From assembly GCF_026340255.1 (NCBI RefSeq), contig NZ_JAPEPJ010000001.1, forward strand, positions 1,605,001 to 1,669,000: a stretch of 64,000 bases of DNA. The letters run 5' to 3'. Source of the DNA: Streptomyces sp. NBC_01408. GTDB lineage: Bacteria; Actinomycetota; Actinomycetes; Streptomycetales; Streptomycetaceae. The translations under genes were made by a program, and so were the position numbers. Of the stretch, positions 1 to 8,167 are shown in pieces; the first letter of the stretch is position 1; every line of letters starts with the position of its first letter. Under the pieces are notes generated by a model. The model was not told the DNA's origin, ran no database searches, and saw nothing but the letters and a program-made list of their open reading frames with translations.

Positions 1-801
1 GGTCTGGTCATGCGCTCCCTCGCCAAGGACCCGGACGACCGGTTCCAGAGCGCGGAGGAGATGCGCGGGCTGGTCCAGTACGCGCTCCAGATGCTGCACG
101 ACCAGGGTCCGAACACGGGCACCTGGAACACCGGCCCGGTCACCATGTCCCTGCCGCACGGGCGCGGCCCCGCCACGACCTCGGCCATGCCCGCGGGCGG
201 GAACGGCGGACAGCAGCAGTACCCCTCGCACGCCACGACCTCGCAGTTCCAGCAGCCGATGGTGCCGCCGCTGAACCCGGACGACGGCTCGGCCTTCCCC
301 GGCGGCGGCGGTCACGGCGGCCAGGGCGGCGGCAACGGCGGCAGGTACGACGGCTACGACAACGGCGGCGGGAGCAGCCGCTGGAAGATGTGGCTGTTCG
401 CGGTGCTGGCGGTCATCGCGGTCGCCGCGGGCGCGGCCTACGCCATCAGCCAGGTGGGCGGCGGCAAGCAGAAGGACCCCACCGACACCCCCTCGACCAG
501 CCAGAGCGCGCCCACCGGCCAGCCGAGCACCCCCGGGGCCCCGGAGACCACGCCGGCGAGCCGCACCCCGGACAACACGCAGACGTGGAGCGAGCCCCCC
601 GCCACGTCGACCCGCACCCGGCAGCCGACCTTCACCCCGTCGACCTCGCCGTCGACCTCGCCGTCCACGTCACCGTCGGCGTCGACGTCCTCCTCGCCGT
701 CGACGAAGCCCTCGACGACGCCGCCGCAGACGACGCCGCCGGTGACCAAGCCGGTGACCAAGCCGCCCACGGACCCAGTCGGGCTCTCGGACGAGGAATG
801 A
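1..801 (+). CDS. Ser/Thr protein kinase, C-terminal part (5' end outside window)
   Basis: The reading frame is open from base 1, so the gene starts upstream. The first visible residues (LAKDPDDRFQSAEEMR) match the end of a Hanks-type bacterial kinase domain. A Gly/Gln/Pro-rich juxtamembrane stretch follows, then one membrane segment (about bases 385-455), then an extracytoplasmic tail of about 110 residues made almost only of Ser, Thr and Pro. This is PknB-like architecture, but with a low-complexity tail instead of PASTA domains. Catalytic residues lie outside the window, so activity cannot be judged. A strong terminator follows the stop. Confidence 0.88.
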   Translation, partial: GLVMRSLAKDPDDRFQSAEEMRGLVQYALQMLHDQGPNTGTWNTGPVTMSLPHGRGPATTSAMPAGGNGGQQQYPSHATTSQFQQPMVPPLNPDDGSAFPGGGGHGGQGGGNGGRYDGYDNGGGSSRWKMWLFAVLAVIAVAAGAAYAISQVGGGKQKDPTDTPSTSQSAPTGQPSTPGAPETTPASRTPDNTQTWSEPPATSTRTRQPTFTPSTSPSTSPSTSPSASTSSSPSTKPSTTPPQTTPPVTKPVTKPPTDPVGLSDEE

Positions 802-810
802 GACAGCAGG

Positions 811-845
811 ACGGGCCCGGCGGAAAGCAATTCCGCCGGGCCCGT
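811..845 (+). terminator. Rho-independent-type hairpin after the kinase gene
   Basis: A perfect 15-bp inverted repeat (811-825 with 831-845) has a 5-nt loop and lies 10 bp after the kinase stop. It can also serve the convergent PPOX gene ending at 884. There is no clear U tract, as is usual in Streptomyces. Confidence 0.8.
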
Positions 846-883
846 TCCCGTACGCGCGCTGTTCTTATGTGAAAGAACTCCCG

Positions 884-1309
884 TCAGAGTGCGTGCTGGT
901 ACTGCCGGTCCGCATTCCCGGCGAGCGAGTGCACCGTGACGAACTGGGGTTCGACGCGCATGTAGACGGGGTCGAAGACCGCACCGTCCACGAAATGCGG
1001 ACCAGGCCCGAAGAGTTCCAGTTCGGCCGTGGTCGGTTCGACGATGCGCGCGGTGCCGGTGAACTGGACCGACCACAGGTGCGGGTCCCGGGAATTGAAG
1101 TTGTCGGCCCCGTAGGCCACGACACTGCCGTTGCACGCCTGGTGGTAGCCGAATCCCGCGTGCATTCTCAGGACGACCATGCCGTCCACCACGATGTGGC
1201 GGGCGAGCGCGAGGAAGGGCAGCGCGCGCATGCTCGTGGCCACCCGGCCGTACGGCACCCGGCGCAGCAGTTCGATGGCGTGGAGTTCCTCTGGGGACAT
1301 GTCCCCCAC
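884..1309 (-). CDS. Pyridoxamine 5'-phosphate oxidase (PPOX)-family flavin-binding protein
   Basis: This 141-aa protein has the split-barrel PPOX pattern: an N-terminal helix (ELHAIELLRRVPYGRVAT), a strand for flavin contact (VVLRMHAGFGYHQACNGSVVAYGAD) and the HLWSVQFTGTARIVEP strand typical of FMN-binding split-barrel proteins. Such proteins bind FMN or F420, and the substrate is not evident. It lies downstream of the NarL-type regulator on the same strand, a common pairing in DevR-like regulons. The start is uncertain between GTG at 1309 and ATG at 1300, and neither has a well-spaced ribosome site. Confidence 0.75.
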   Translation of the reverse strand: MGDMSPEELHAIELLRRVPYGRVATSMRALPFLALARHIVVDGMVVLRMHAGFGYHQACNGSVVAYGADNFNSRDPHLWSVQFTGTARIVEPTTAELELFGPGPHFVDGAVFDPVYMRVEPQFVTVHSLAGNADRQYQHAL

Positions 1310-1414
1310 TGTCGCCGCCGGGACCGCGCCGGGAAAGAGGAGCCCGCCCCGATGATCTGGGACGTTGGTCCCGAATGAAACGGCGTAGGAGTAAAACGGC
1401 GTAAGACCGGTCCT

Positions 1415-1444
1415 GGTCCGCCGGTCCGCCGGTCCGCCGGTCCG
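1415..1444. repeat. 8-bp microsatellite (ggtccgcc), about 3.7 copies
   Basis: The unit ggtccgcc is repeated head to tail between the stop of the response regulator and the PPOX gene. It is a candidate slippage site with no visible coding role. Confidence 0.7.
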
Positions 1445-1469
1445 GGCTGCGCGTGCCCGGACGCCGCTG

Positions 1470-2147
1470 CTAGCGCTTCTCCGCCTGGAGGCGGGCCACG
1501 TACGCGGCGGCCTGCGAGCGGCGCTCCATGCCCAGCTTGGACAGCAGGCTGGATACGTAGTTCTTGATCGTCTTCTCCGCCAGGTGCAGCCGCTCGCCGA
1601 TCACGCGGTTGGTCAGGCCCTCGCCGATCAGGTCGAGGATCTTCCGCTCCTGCTCGGTGAGGTGCGAGAGGCGGTCGTCGCCCCTGCCGTTCTTGCCGTC
1701 CCGCAGCCGCTCCAGCACCCGGGCGGTGGCCACCGGGTCCAGCAGCGACCTGCCGGCCGCGACGTCACGTACGGCGCTGAGCAGCTCGTTGCCGCGGATC
1801 GCCTTGAGGACGTAGCCCGAGGCACCCGCCATGATCGCGTCGAACAGCGCCTCGTCGTCGACGAACGAGGTCAGCATCAGGCATTTGACGTCCTCGTCCT
1901 GGGAGCGCACCTCGCGGCAGACCTCCACCCCGCTGCCGTCCGGGAGGCGGACGTCGAGCACCGCCACGTCAGGGCGGGTGGCCGGGATCCGGACCAGTGC
2001 GTCGGCCGCGGTACCGGCCTCGCCGACGATCTCGATGTCCTCTTCGACCGACAAGAGCTCGTGGACGCCCCGACGTACCACTTCGTGGTCGTCTAGGAGG
2101 AATACCTTGATTTTTCCGTCTTCGCGCACAGATTCAGTTTCACACAC
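1470..2147 (-). CDS. NarL/DevR-type response regulator
   Basis: This 225-aa protein has a full receiver domain (residues 12-130) with acidic residues D19/D20, phospho-acceptor D65 (VAVLDVRLPDGSG) and the conserved Lys in GYVLKAIRG. A LuxR-type helix-turn-helix follows at about 160-206 (LTEQERKILDLIGEGLTNRVIGERL). The arrangement is that of DevR/DosR-like two-component regulators. No histidine kinase lies beside it. The GTG start at 2147 is chosen because AGGGAAGGGG sits just upstream. It is divergent from the 2-oxoacid dehydrogenase operon and may control it or the PPOX gene, but that is inference. Confidence 0.9.
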   Translation of the reverse strand: MCETESVREDGKIKVFLLDDHEVVRRGVHELLSVEEDIEIVGEAGTAADALVRIPATRPDVAVLDVRLPDGSGVEVCREVRSQDEDVKCLMLTSFVDDEALFDAIMAGASGYVLKAIRGNELLSAVRDVAAGRSLLDPVATARVLERLRDGKNGRGDDRLSHLTEQERKILDLIGEGLTNRVIGERLHLAEKTIKNYVSSLLSKLGMERRSQAAAYVARLQAEKR

Positions 2148-2454
2148 TCACCCCTTCCCTGCCGCAGTTGACCGGGATAACGTGCCGTTGTTCCGGCCCC
2201 CTGCAAGGCTGTGACCAGTGGTTGTTCCCGCCTGCTCGAATTTACTTGGAAATCCAAGCAAACGTGCAGGTCAACTGGGGTTTCGCAGTTATGCGGCGCA
2301 CTGGGTAACGTGCATTGCGCAGGGCACTCGCCGGGGCACCTGTCACGCCTGAATCCCGTACGCGACGCGCACACACCCCGTGCGCGGGTACGGATTCGGG
2401 TGAGCCGCACTGGACCCCGGAGAACCCGGGTGCCGGACCGACGGAGGAGCACAC
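2148..2454. promoter_or_regulatory. Divergent intergenic region between regulator and dehydrogenase operon
   Basis: This 307-bp gene-free stretch must hold both promoters. It contains a 14-bp palindrome at 2245-2258 (cttgga-aa-tccaag) inside an AT-richer patch, and a looser inverted pair GCGCA/TGCGC near 2294-2318. These are candidate operators only; no factor is identified. Confidence 0.4.
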
Positions 2455-3654
2455 GTGACCGTGGAGAGCACTGCCGCGCGCAAGCCGCGACGCAGCAGCG
2501 GCACCAAGCGGACGGCCGGCGCGACGAGCGCCGGCAAGACCGCCGCTGCCACCGCGCAGACGCAGGACGCTGAACCTCAGCTCGTACAGCTGCTGACGCC
2601 CGAAGGGGACCGGGTCGATAGCGCGGAGAACGCGGAATTCGCCCCCTTCGTCGCCGACATCACCACCGACGACCTGCGCGGGCTGTACCGCGACATGGTC
2701 CTGACCCGCCGTTTCGACGGTGAGGCGACTGCCCTCCAGCGCCAGGGCGAGCTGGGCCTGTGGGCCTCGCTGCTCGGCCAGGAGGCCGCCCAGATCGGCT
2801 CCGGCCGGGCCCTGAACGACGACGACTACGTCTTCCCGACCTACCGTGAACACGGTGTGGCCTGGTGCCGCGGAGTCGACCCGACCAACCTGCTCGGCAT
2901 GTTCCGCGGTGTGAACCACGGCGGCTGGGACCCCAACACCAACAACTTCCACCTGTACACGATCGTCATCGGCTCGCAGACGCTGCACGCGACCGGTTAC
3001 GCCATGGGAGTGGCCAAGGACGGCGCCGACAGCGCGGTCATCGCCTACTTCGGCGACGGCGCGTCCAGCCAGGGCGACGTCGCCGAGGCGTTCACCTTCT
3101 CGGCGGTCTACAACTCCCCCGTGGTGTTCTTCTGCCAGAACAACCAGTGGGCGATCTCCGAGCCGACCGAGCGCCAGATGCGCGTGCCGCTGTACCAGCG
3201 CGCGCAGGGCTTCGGCTTCCCCGGCGTCCGCGTGGACGGCAACGACGTGCTGGCCTGCCTGGCCGTGACCCGCTGGGCCCTGGACCGGGCGCGCCGCGGC
3301 GAGGGCCCGACCCTGGTCGAGGCGTTCACGTACCGCATGGGCGCGCACACCACCTCCGACGACCCGACGAAGTACCGGCGGGACGAGGAGACGGCGGCCT
3401 GGGAGGCGAAGGACCCGATCCTGCGCCTGAAGACCCACCTGCTGGCCACCGGGGGCGCCGACGAGGCGTTCTTCGCGGAGCTGGAGGCGGAGAGCGAGGC
3501 GATGGGCAAGCGCGTGCGCGAGGCCGTACGCGCCATGCCCGACCCGGACACCATGGCGATCTTCGAGAACGTCTACGCGGACGGGCACGCGCTCGTCGAC
3601 GAGGAGCGCGCGCAGTTCGCCGCCTACCTCGCGTCCTTCGAGGGTGGGGAGTGA
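2455..3654 (+). CDS. pdhA: 2-oxoacid dehydrogenase E1 component, alpha subunit
   Basis: This 399-aa thiamine-diphosphate enzyme decarboxylates a 2-oxoacid and passes the acyl group to lipoyl-E2. The ThDP/Mg motif is clear: GDGASSQGDVAEAF at about residue 198, ending in CQNNQWAIS about 30 residues later. The N-terminal 45 residues are Ala/Lys-rich and probably disordered. The GTG start has GGAGGAG five bases upstream. It is the first gene of an E1alpha-E1beta-E2 operon. Sequence alone does not settle whether the substrate is pyruvate or branched-chain 2-oxoacids (Bkd), which feed branched fatty acids in Streptomyces. No E3 gene is present here. Confidence 0.93.
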   Translation: MTVESTAARKPRRSSGTKRTAGATSAGKTAAATAQTQDAEPQLVQLLTPEGDRVDSAENAEFAPFVADITTDDLRGLYRDMVLTRRFDGEATALQRQGELGLWASLLGQEAAQIGSGRALNDDDYVFPTYREHGVAWCRGVDPTNLLGMFRGVNHGGWDPNTNNFHLYTIVIGSQTLHATGYAMGVAKDGADSAVIAYFGDGASSQGDVAEAFTFSAVYNSPVVFFCQNNQWAISEPTERQMRVPLYQRAQGFGFPGVRVDGNDVLACLAVTRWALDRARRGEGPTLVEAFTYRMGAHTTSDDPTKYRRDEETAAWEAKDPILRLKTHLLATGGADEAFFAELEAESEAMGKRVREAVRAMPDPDTMAIFENVYADGHALVDEERAQFAAYLASFEGGE

Positions 3655-3659
3655 CCACC

Positions 3660-4640
3660 ATGGCCATCGAGAAGATGTCTATCGCGAAGGCGCTCAACGA
3701 GTCCTTGCGCAAGGCCCTGGAGACGGACCCGAAGGTCCTGATCATGGGTGAGGACGTGGGCAAGCTGGGCGGTGTCTTCCGGATCACCGACGGCCTGCAG
3801 AAGGACTTCGGCGAGGAGCGGGTCATCGACACCCCGCTCGCGGAGTCCGGCATCGTCGGTACGGCGATCGGGCTCGCGCTGCGCGGCTACCGCCCCGTCG
3901 TCGAGATCCAGTTCGACGGGTTCGTCTTCCCCGCGTACGACCAGATCGTCACGCAGCTCGCGAAGATGCACGCGCGGGCCCTCGGCAAGATCAAGATGCC
4001 GGTCGTCGTGCGCATCCCCTACGCGGGCGGCATCGGCGCGGTCGAGCACCACAGCGAGTCCCCGGAAGCGCTCTTCGCGCACGTGCCGGGCCTCAAGGTG
4101 GTCTCGCCGTCGAACGCGAGCGACGCGTACTGGATGCTCCAGCAGGCGATCCTCAGCGACGACCCGGTGATCTTCTTCGAGCCGAAGCGGCGCTACTGGG
4201 ACAAGGGCGAGGTGGACGTCGAGGCCATCCCCTACCAGCTGCACAAGGCGCGCGTGGCGCGCGAGGGCTCCGACATCACCCTGGCCGCCTACGGTCCGAT
4301 GGTGAAGGTCTGCCTGGAGGCCGCGGCCGCCGCCGCCGAGGAGGGCAAGTCGGTGGAGGTCATCGACCTGCGGTCGATGTCCCCGGTCGACTTCGACGGG
4401 ATCCAGGCCTCCGTGGAGAAGACCCGCCGGCTCGTGGTCGTCCACGAGGCGCCGACCTTCCTCGGTATGGGCTCGGAGATCGCCGCTCGCATCACGGAGC
4501 GGTGCTTCTACCACCTGGAGGCCCCGGTGCTGCGTGTGGGCGGTTTCCACGCCCCGTACCCGCCGGCCCGCCTGGAGGACGAGTACCTGCCGGGCCTGGA
4601 CAGGGTGCTCGACGCCGTCGACCGCTCGCTGGCGTACTGA
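3660..4640 (+). CDS. 2-oxoacid dehydrogenase E1 component, beta subunit
   Basis: This 326-aa protein has the usual length and landmarks of E1beta: MGEDVGKLGGVFRITDGL and VIDTPLAESGIVGTAIGLAL near the N-terminus, EIQFDGFVFPAYDQI, and the transketolase C-terminal domain (LVVVHEAP). It completes the alpha2beta2 ThDP site with the preceding gene. ATG at 3660 is chosen because GGTGGGGAG lies 8 bases upstream. An in-frame GTG at 3651, overlapping the E1alpha stop as GTGA, is the alternative. It is translationally coupled to E1alpha. Confidence 0.94.
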   Translation: MAIEKMSIAKALNESLRKALETDPKVLIMGEDVGKLGGVFRITDGLQKDFGEERVIDTPLAESGIVGTAIGLALRGYRPVVEIQFDGFVFPAYDQIVTQLAKMHARALGKIKMPVVVRIPYAGGIGAVEHHSESPEALFAHVPGLKVVSPSNASDAYWMLQQAILSDDPVIFFEPKRRYWDKGEVDVEAIPYQLHKARVAREGSDITLAAYGPMVKVCLEAAAAAAEEGKSVEVIDLRSMSPVDFDGIQASVEKTRRLVVVHEAPTFLGMGSEIAARITERCFYHLEAPVLRVGGFHAPYPPARLEDEYLPGLDRVLDAVDRSLAY

Positions 4641-4652
4641 GGAGCCACGTTC

Positions 4653-6092
4653 ATGACCATCCGCGAATTCAAGATGCCCGACGTGGGCGAGGGCCTCACC
4701 GAGGCCGAGATCCTCAAGTGGTACGTCCAGCCGGGTGACACCGTCACCGACGGCCAGGTCGTCTGCGAGGTCGAGACGGCCAAGGCCGCGGTGGAGCTGC
4801 CGATCCCCTTCGACGGCGTCGTGCACGCACTCCTCTTCGAGGAGGGCACCACGGTCGACGTCGGCCAGGTCATCATCTCGGTCCGGACCGAGGCGGGAGA
4901 CGCCGCCGAGGCGGCCCCGGTCCAGGAGGCGGCTCCGGCCGCCGCCGAGGCGGAGGAGGAGCCCGCACCGGCGGCCCGTCAGCCCGTGCTGGTCGGCTAC
5001 GGGGTCTCCACGGCCTCCACGAAGCGCCGCCCGCGCAAGGCCCCGGCGGGCACGGCCGCGCAGAACGGCACGGCCGCCCCGGCGGTTCCGGCCGCCGCAC
5101 CGGCCCCGGCGGCCCCCGCTGTTCCCGCTCAGCAGAACGGGAACGGGCAGGCCGTCGAGGAGCGTCCGCTGGCCAAGCCGCCGGTGCGCAAGCTCGCCAA
5201 GGACCTCGGGATCGACCTGGCCTCGGTGGTCCCCACCGGCGACGGCGGGATCGTGACCCGCGAGGACGTGCACGCGGCAGCCGCCGCGGCGCTCGCCCCG
5301 CAGACCGTGGCCGCCCCGGCCCAGGCGGCTCCGGCCGCCGCACCGGCCCCGGTGGCCGCGCAGGCTCCGGCCGCCGCGGTCGAGCCGGCGGCGCGGGAGA
5401 CCCGTATCCCGGTCAAGGGCGTCCGCAAGGTCACCGCCCAGGCCATGGTGGGCTCCGCCTTCACCGCGCCGCACGTCACCGAGTTCATCACCTTCGACGT
5501 GACCCGCACGATGAAGCTGGTCCAGGAGCTCAAGGCCGACCCGGACCTCGCGGGGCTGCGGATCAACCCGCTGCTCCTCATCGCCAAGGCCGTGCTGGTG
5601 GCCGTCCGCCGCAACCCGGACGTCAACGCGTCCTGGGACGAGGCGGCCCAGGAGATCGTGCTCAAGCACTACGTCAACCTGGGCATCGCCGCGGCCACCC
5701 CCAGGGGGCTGATCGTCCCGAACATCAAGGACGCGCACGCCAAGACCCTGCCCGAGCTGTCCGAGGCCCTGTCCTCGCTGGTCGCCACGGCCCGCGAAGG
5801 CAAGACCTCCCCGGCCGACATGCAGAATGGCACCCTCACCATCACCAACGTCGGCGTCTTCGGCGTCGACACCGGTACGCCCATCCTGAACCCCGGCGAG
5901 TCCGCGATCCTCGCGGTCGGTGCGATCAAGCTCCAGCCGTGGGTCCACAAGGGCAAGGTGAAGGCACGGCAGGTCACCACCCTGGCCCTGTCGTTCGACC
6001 ACCGTCTCATCGACGGGGAGCTCGGTTCCCGGTTCCTGGCCGACATCGCCGCGGTCCTGGAACACCCGCGCCGCCTGATCACCTGGTCGTGA
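4653..6092 (+). CDS. 2-oxoacid dehydrogenase E2, dihydrolipoamide acyltransferase
   Basis: This 479-aa core protein has one lipoyl domain (residues 1-80, lipoylated Lys44 in ETAKAAVE), a long Ala/Pro linker, a peripheral subunit-binding domain (about 168-205, VRKLAKDLGIDLASV), a second Ala-rich linker and the acyltransferase domain (about 245-479) with the active-site HRLIDG near its end. It follows E1beta by 12 bp with a GAGGAG ribosome site. Only one lipoyl domain is present, as in branched-chain-type E2 proteins. Confidence 0.94.
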   Translation: MTIREFKMPDVGEGLTEAEILKWYVQPGDTVTDGQVVCEVETAKAAVELPIPFDGVVHALLFEEGTTVDVGQVIISVRTEAGDAAEAAPVQEAAPAAAEAEEEPAPAARQPVLVGYGVSTASTKRRPRKAPAGTAAQNGTAAPAVPAAAPAPAAPAVPAQQNGNGQAVEERPLAKPPVRKLAKDLGIDLASVVPTGDGGIVTREDVHAAAAAALAPQTVAAPAQAAPAAAPAPVAAQAPAAAVEPAARETRIPVKGVRKVTAQAMVGSAFTAPHVTEFITFDVTRTMKLVQELKADPDLAGLRINPLLLIAKAVLVAVRRNPDVNASWDEAAQEIVLKHYVNLGIAAATPRGLIVPNIKDAHAKTLPELSEALSSLVATAREGKTSPADMQNGTLTITNVGVFGVDTGTPILNPGESAILAVGAIKLQPWVHKGKVKARQVTTLALSFDHRLIDGELGSRFLADIAAVLEHPRRLITWS

Positions 6093-6149
6093 CGCGGTAC
6101 GACGCACCATCCGACGGCCGGTCCCGTACCACGGGGCCGGCCGTCGGCC

Positions 6150-6183
6150 GTCGGGCCGGAGGTCCCGGGACCTCCGGCCCGAC
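6150..6183 (+). terminator. Terminator hairpin after the E2 gene
   Basis: A perfect 17+17-base inverted repeat lies 58 bp after the E2 stop. It is preceded by a second, slightly imperfect GC-rich hairpin at 6114-6143. Together they form a strong transcription stop. Confidence 0.8.
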
Positions 6184-6227
6184 CGAAATCCATGGCCTGA
6201 GATGTGACTTCATGTGATCATCGCCGG

Positions 6228-7157
6228 ATGCGTTTTCGTGCTGCCACCGCAGACCCCGCCGACCTCGACCGCGCCGCCGCCTACCCGGCCGACGGCCCCG
6301 TCGCCGCCCTGACCGCCGAGAAGATCCGCGAGGAACTCGCCGCCGGCCAGTTCCGCCCCGAGTGGACCTGGTTCGCCGAGGACGAGGACGGCGAGGTCCT
6401 GGCCCGTGCCCTGTGGTGGGGCCGCGCCGACAGCGAGCGGCCCATCGCCCTCGACTGCCTCCAGGTCCGGGCCTCCGTGACCGACCCGGCGGGCCTCGCC
6501 GCCGGCCTGCTCGCCGCCGGGCACGCCGCCTTCGGCGCGCTCCCGCTCTACAACCTCTCCCTGCCCCGCGACTGGCGCACCCGCCCGGACCTGGCCGAAG
6601 CCGTCGCCTGGCGCCAGGAGGCCGCGGCCCGGACCGGGCTGACGCGCGAGATCGAGCGCCTGCGCTACGAGTGGACCCCCGCGGCCGGCACCGCCGCCCC
6701 CACCGGCCGGCTCGTCTTCCGCGAGGGCACCGACGAGGAGTTCCTGGACGCCTTCGTCCGGCTCTCCCACGGCAGCCTCGACGAGCACACCCGGACCGAA
6801 CTGCGCTCGATGGACGCCGAGGAACTGGCCCGGGACGACATCGCCTTCTACCGCGACTGCCCCGGCGAGCGCTCCTGGTGGCGGCTGGCCCACCTGCCCG
6901 ACGGCACCCTGGCCGGCCTGGCCCTCCCCTCCGCGACCCCCTACCACCGGAACGTCGGCTACCTGGGCGTCGTACCGGAGCAGCGCGGCCGCGGCCTGAT
7001 CGACGAGATCCTGGCCGAGATCACCCGCTTCCACGCCACCGGGGGCGCCGAACGCATCACGGCGACCACGGACACCGTCAACGTCCCGATGGCCGCCGCC
7101 TTCGGCCGGGCCGGCTACGAGGTCACCGAGATCCGCCTCGTCCTGGAGGCTGCCTGA
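6228..7157 (+). CDS. GNAT-family N-acetyltransferase
   Basis: This 309-aa protein is about twice the size of a single GNAT domain. The C-terminal half holds the acetyl-CoA motif A (VGYLGVVPEQRGRGLIDEIL) and the following TDTVNVPMAAAFGRAGYEV segment typical of GNAT ends. The N-terminal half is a more degenerate, possibly GNAT-like domain. The substrate is unknown. ATG at 6228 gives a natural N-terminus (MRFRAATADPADL), and GTG at 6204 is an alternative; neither has a strong ribosome site. The gene end abuts a long palindromic repeat. Confidence 0.8.
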   Translation: MRFRAATADPADLDRAAAYPADGPVAALTAEKIREELAAGQFRPEWTWFAEDEDGEVLARALWWGRADSERPIALDCLQVRASVTDPAGLAAGLLAAGHAAFGALPLYNLSLPRDWRTRPDLAEAVAWRQEAAARTGLTREIERLRYEWTPAAGTAAPTGRLVFREGTDEEFLDAFVRLSHGSLDEHTRTELRSMDAEELARDDIAFYRDCPGERSWWRLAHLPDGTLAGLALPSATPYHRNVGYLGVVPEQRGRGLIDEILAEITRFHATGGAERITATTDTVNVPMAAAFGRAGYEVTEIRLVLEAA

Positions 7158-7168
7158 ACCGGGCCCTC

Positions 7169-7648
7169 TGGGGCTCCGCCCCAGACCCCGCGCCTCAAAC
7201 GCCGGCGGGGCTGGATTTGGCCCTGGCTGCGCCGGGTGCCCTGCGGGCGGCTCGGCCGGGGCCTGGTTGGTGGGGTCGGTCCGCGGGGCCGCTCCGGGTT
7301 GTCTCCTCGGCTCGCGCACTGAGCCTGATCCGACGTCCTCGGCCCGGGTTGCGCGCTCGTCCTGCGGGGACACCCCTGCGCGTCCCCACTCCCCTCCACC
7401 ACGAGTCCCGCGAAACTGCCCAGCCTGGCAGGGTTTCACTTCCGGAGCCTGGGCGTGGGGCGGGGTCGCGCAGGAGAGTCCCCGCAGGACGAGCGCGCAA
7501 CCCAGGCCGGACATGCGTAGCCGGGGCTAAGTGCGCGAGCCGAGGAGACGCTCCGGAGCGGCCCCGACCCACACCCGAAGCCGAACCCAGCCCCGCCGGC
7601 GTTTGAGGCGCGGGGTCCGGGGCGGAGCCCCGTGCAACGGCGCCGCAC
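7169..7648. repeat. Long-arm palindromic repeat, copy 1 (about 480 bp)
   Basis: The left arm starts with tggggctccgcccca and the right arm ends with gcaacggcgccgcac. The two arms (roughly 7170-7380 and 7430-7632) are imperfect reverse complements that share the blocks gtctcctcggctcgcgcact and ttgcgcgctcgtcctgcggg. The element is closely similar to 27554-28071, and its right arm to 54758-54966. It fills the whole gap between two convergent genes and has no credible coding frame. Confidence 0.85.
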
Positions 7649-7681
7649 AGGCCAAGCCCCGGCCAAGCCCCCCCGGCAGAC

Positions 7682-8092
7682 CTAGCGGGCCGCGTTGCCC
7701 AGGACCTTGACCGGGGTGATGCGGACGACCACGCGGACGTCCTCCGGCGGGGCCGCGGCGTAGTCCTTGCCCGCGCCCGGGCCCGCGTACTCCTCGGCGA
7801 TGCGGACGGCGACCGCGCGCCCGGCGTCCTCGGTGACGGTGGCGGTTCCGCGGATCTCCGCGTAGAGGAAGGGATTGGCGAGGTCGAAGACGGTCAGGCC
7901 GACCCGTCCGTCCCGGACGATGTTGCGTTCCTTGCGGCGGCCCTGCTCCGTGGAGATCAGCACGTCGCCGCCGTCCCGGGTGACCCAGACCACCGAACTC
8001 TGGGGACTGCCGTCGGGGTTGATGGTCGCCAGCACCGCCGGATGCGGGGCGTCGAGCAGCTGGCGTACGGTCTCGTTCAGCTCAACAGTCAT
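7682..8092 (-). CDS. PPOX-class F420-dependent oxidoreductase
   Basis: This 136-aa split-barrel protein has the landmarks of the PPOX-class F420-dependent family: HPAVLATINPDGSPQSSVVWV at the start, a basic RRKERNIVRDGRVGLTV segment typical of F420-phosphate contact, then YAEIRGTATVTED. Members reduce diverse substrates with F420H2, and the substrate here is unknown. The stop codon is 34 bp from the end of palindromic repeat copy 1. Confidence 0.85.
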   Translation of the reverse strand: MTVELNETVRQLLDAPHPAVLATINPDGSPQSSVVWVTRDGGDVLISTEQGRRKERNIVRDGRVGLTVFDLANPFLYAEIRGTATVTEDAGRAVAVRIAEEYAGPGAGKDYAAAPPEDVRVVVRITPVKVLGNAAR

Positions 8093-8167
8093 GGCGGCGA
8101 GGCTAGTCGGGGCGGCCGCGGGAGCGCCGCCGGTTTCCGGCCGCGCCCGCCGACTACCCGAGGTCGG

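Noticed and set aside
7169..7648. ORFs inside the palindromic repeat as genes
   Set aside because: All frames are Arg/Gly/Pro-rich, lack ribosome sites, and the same frames recur in the other copies only because the DNA repeats.
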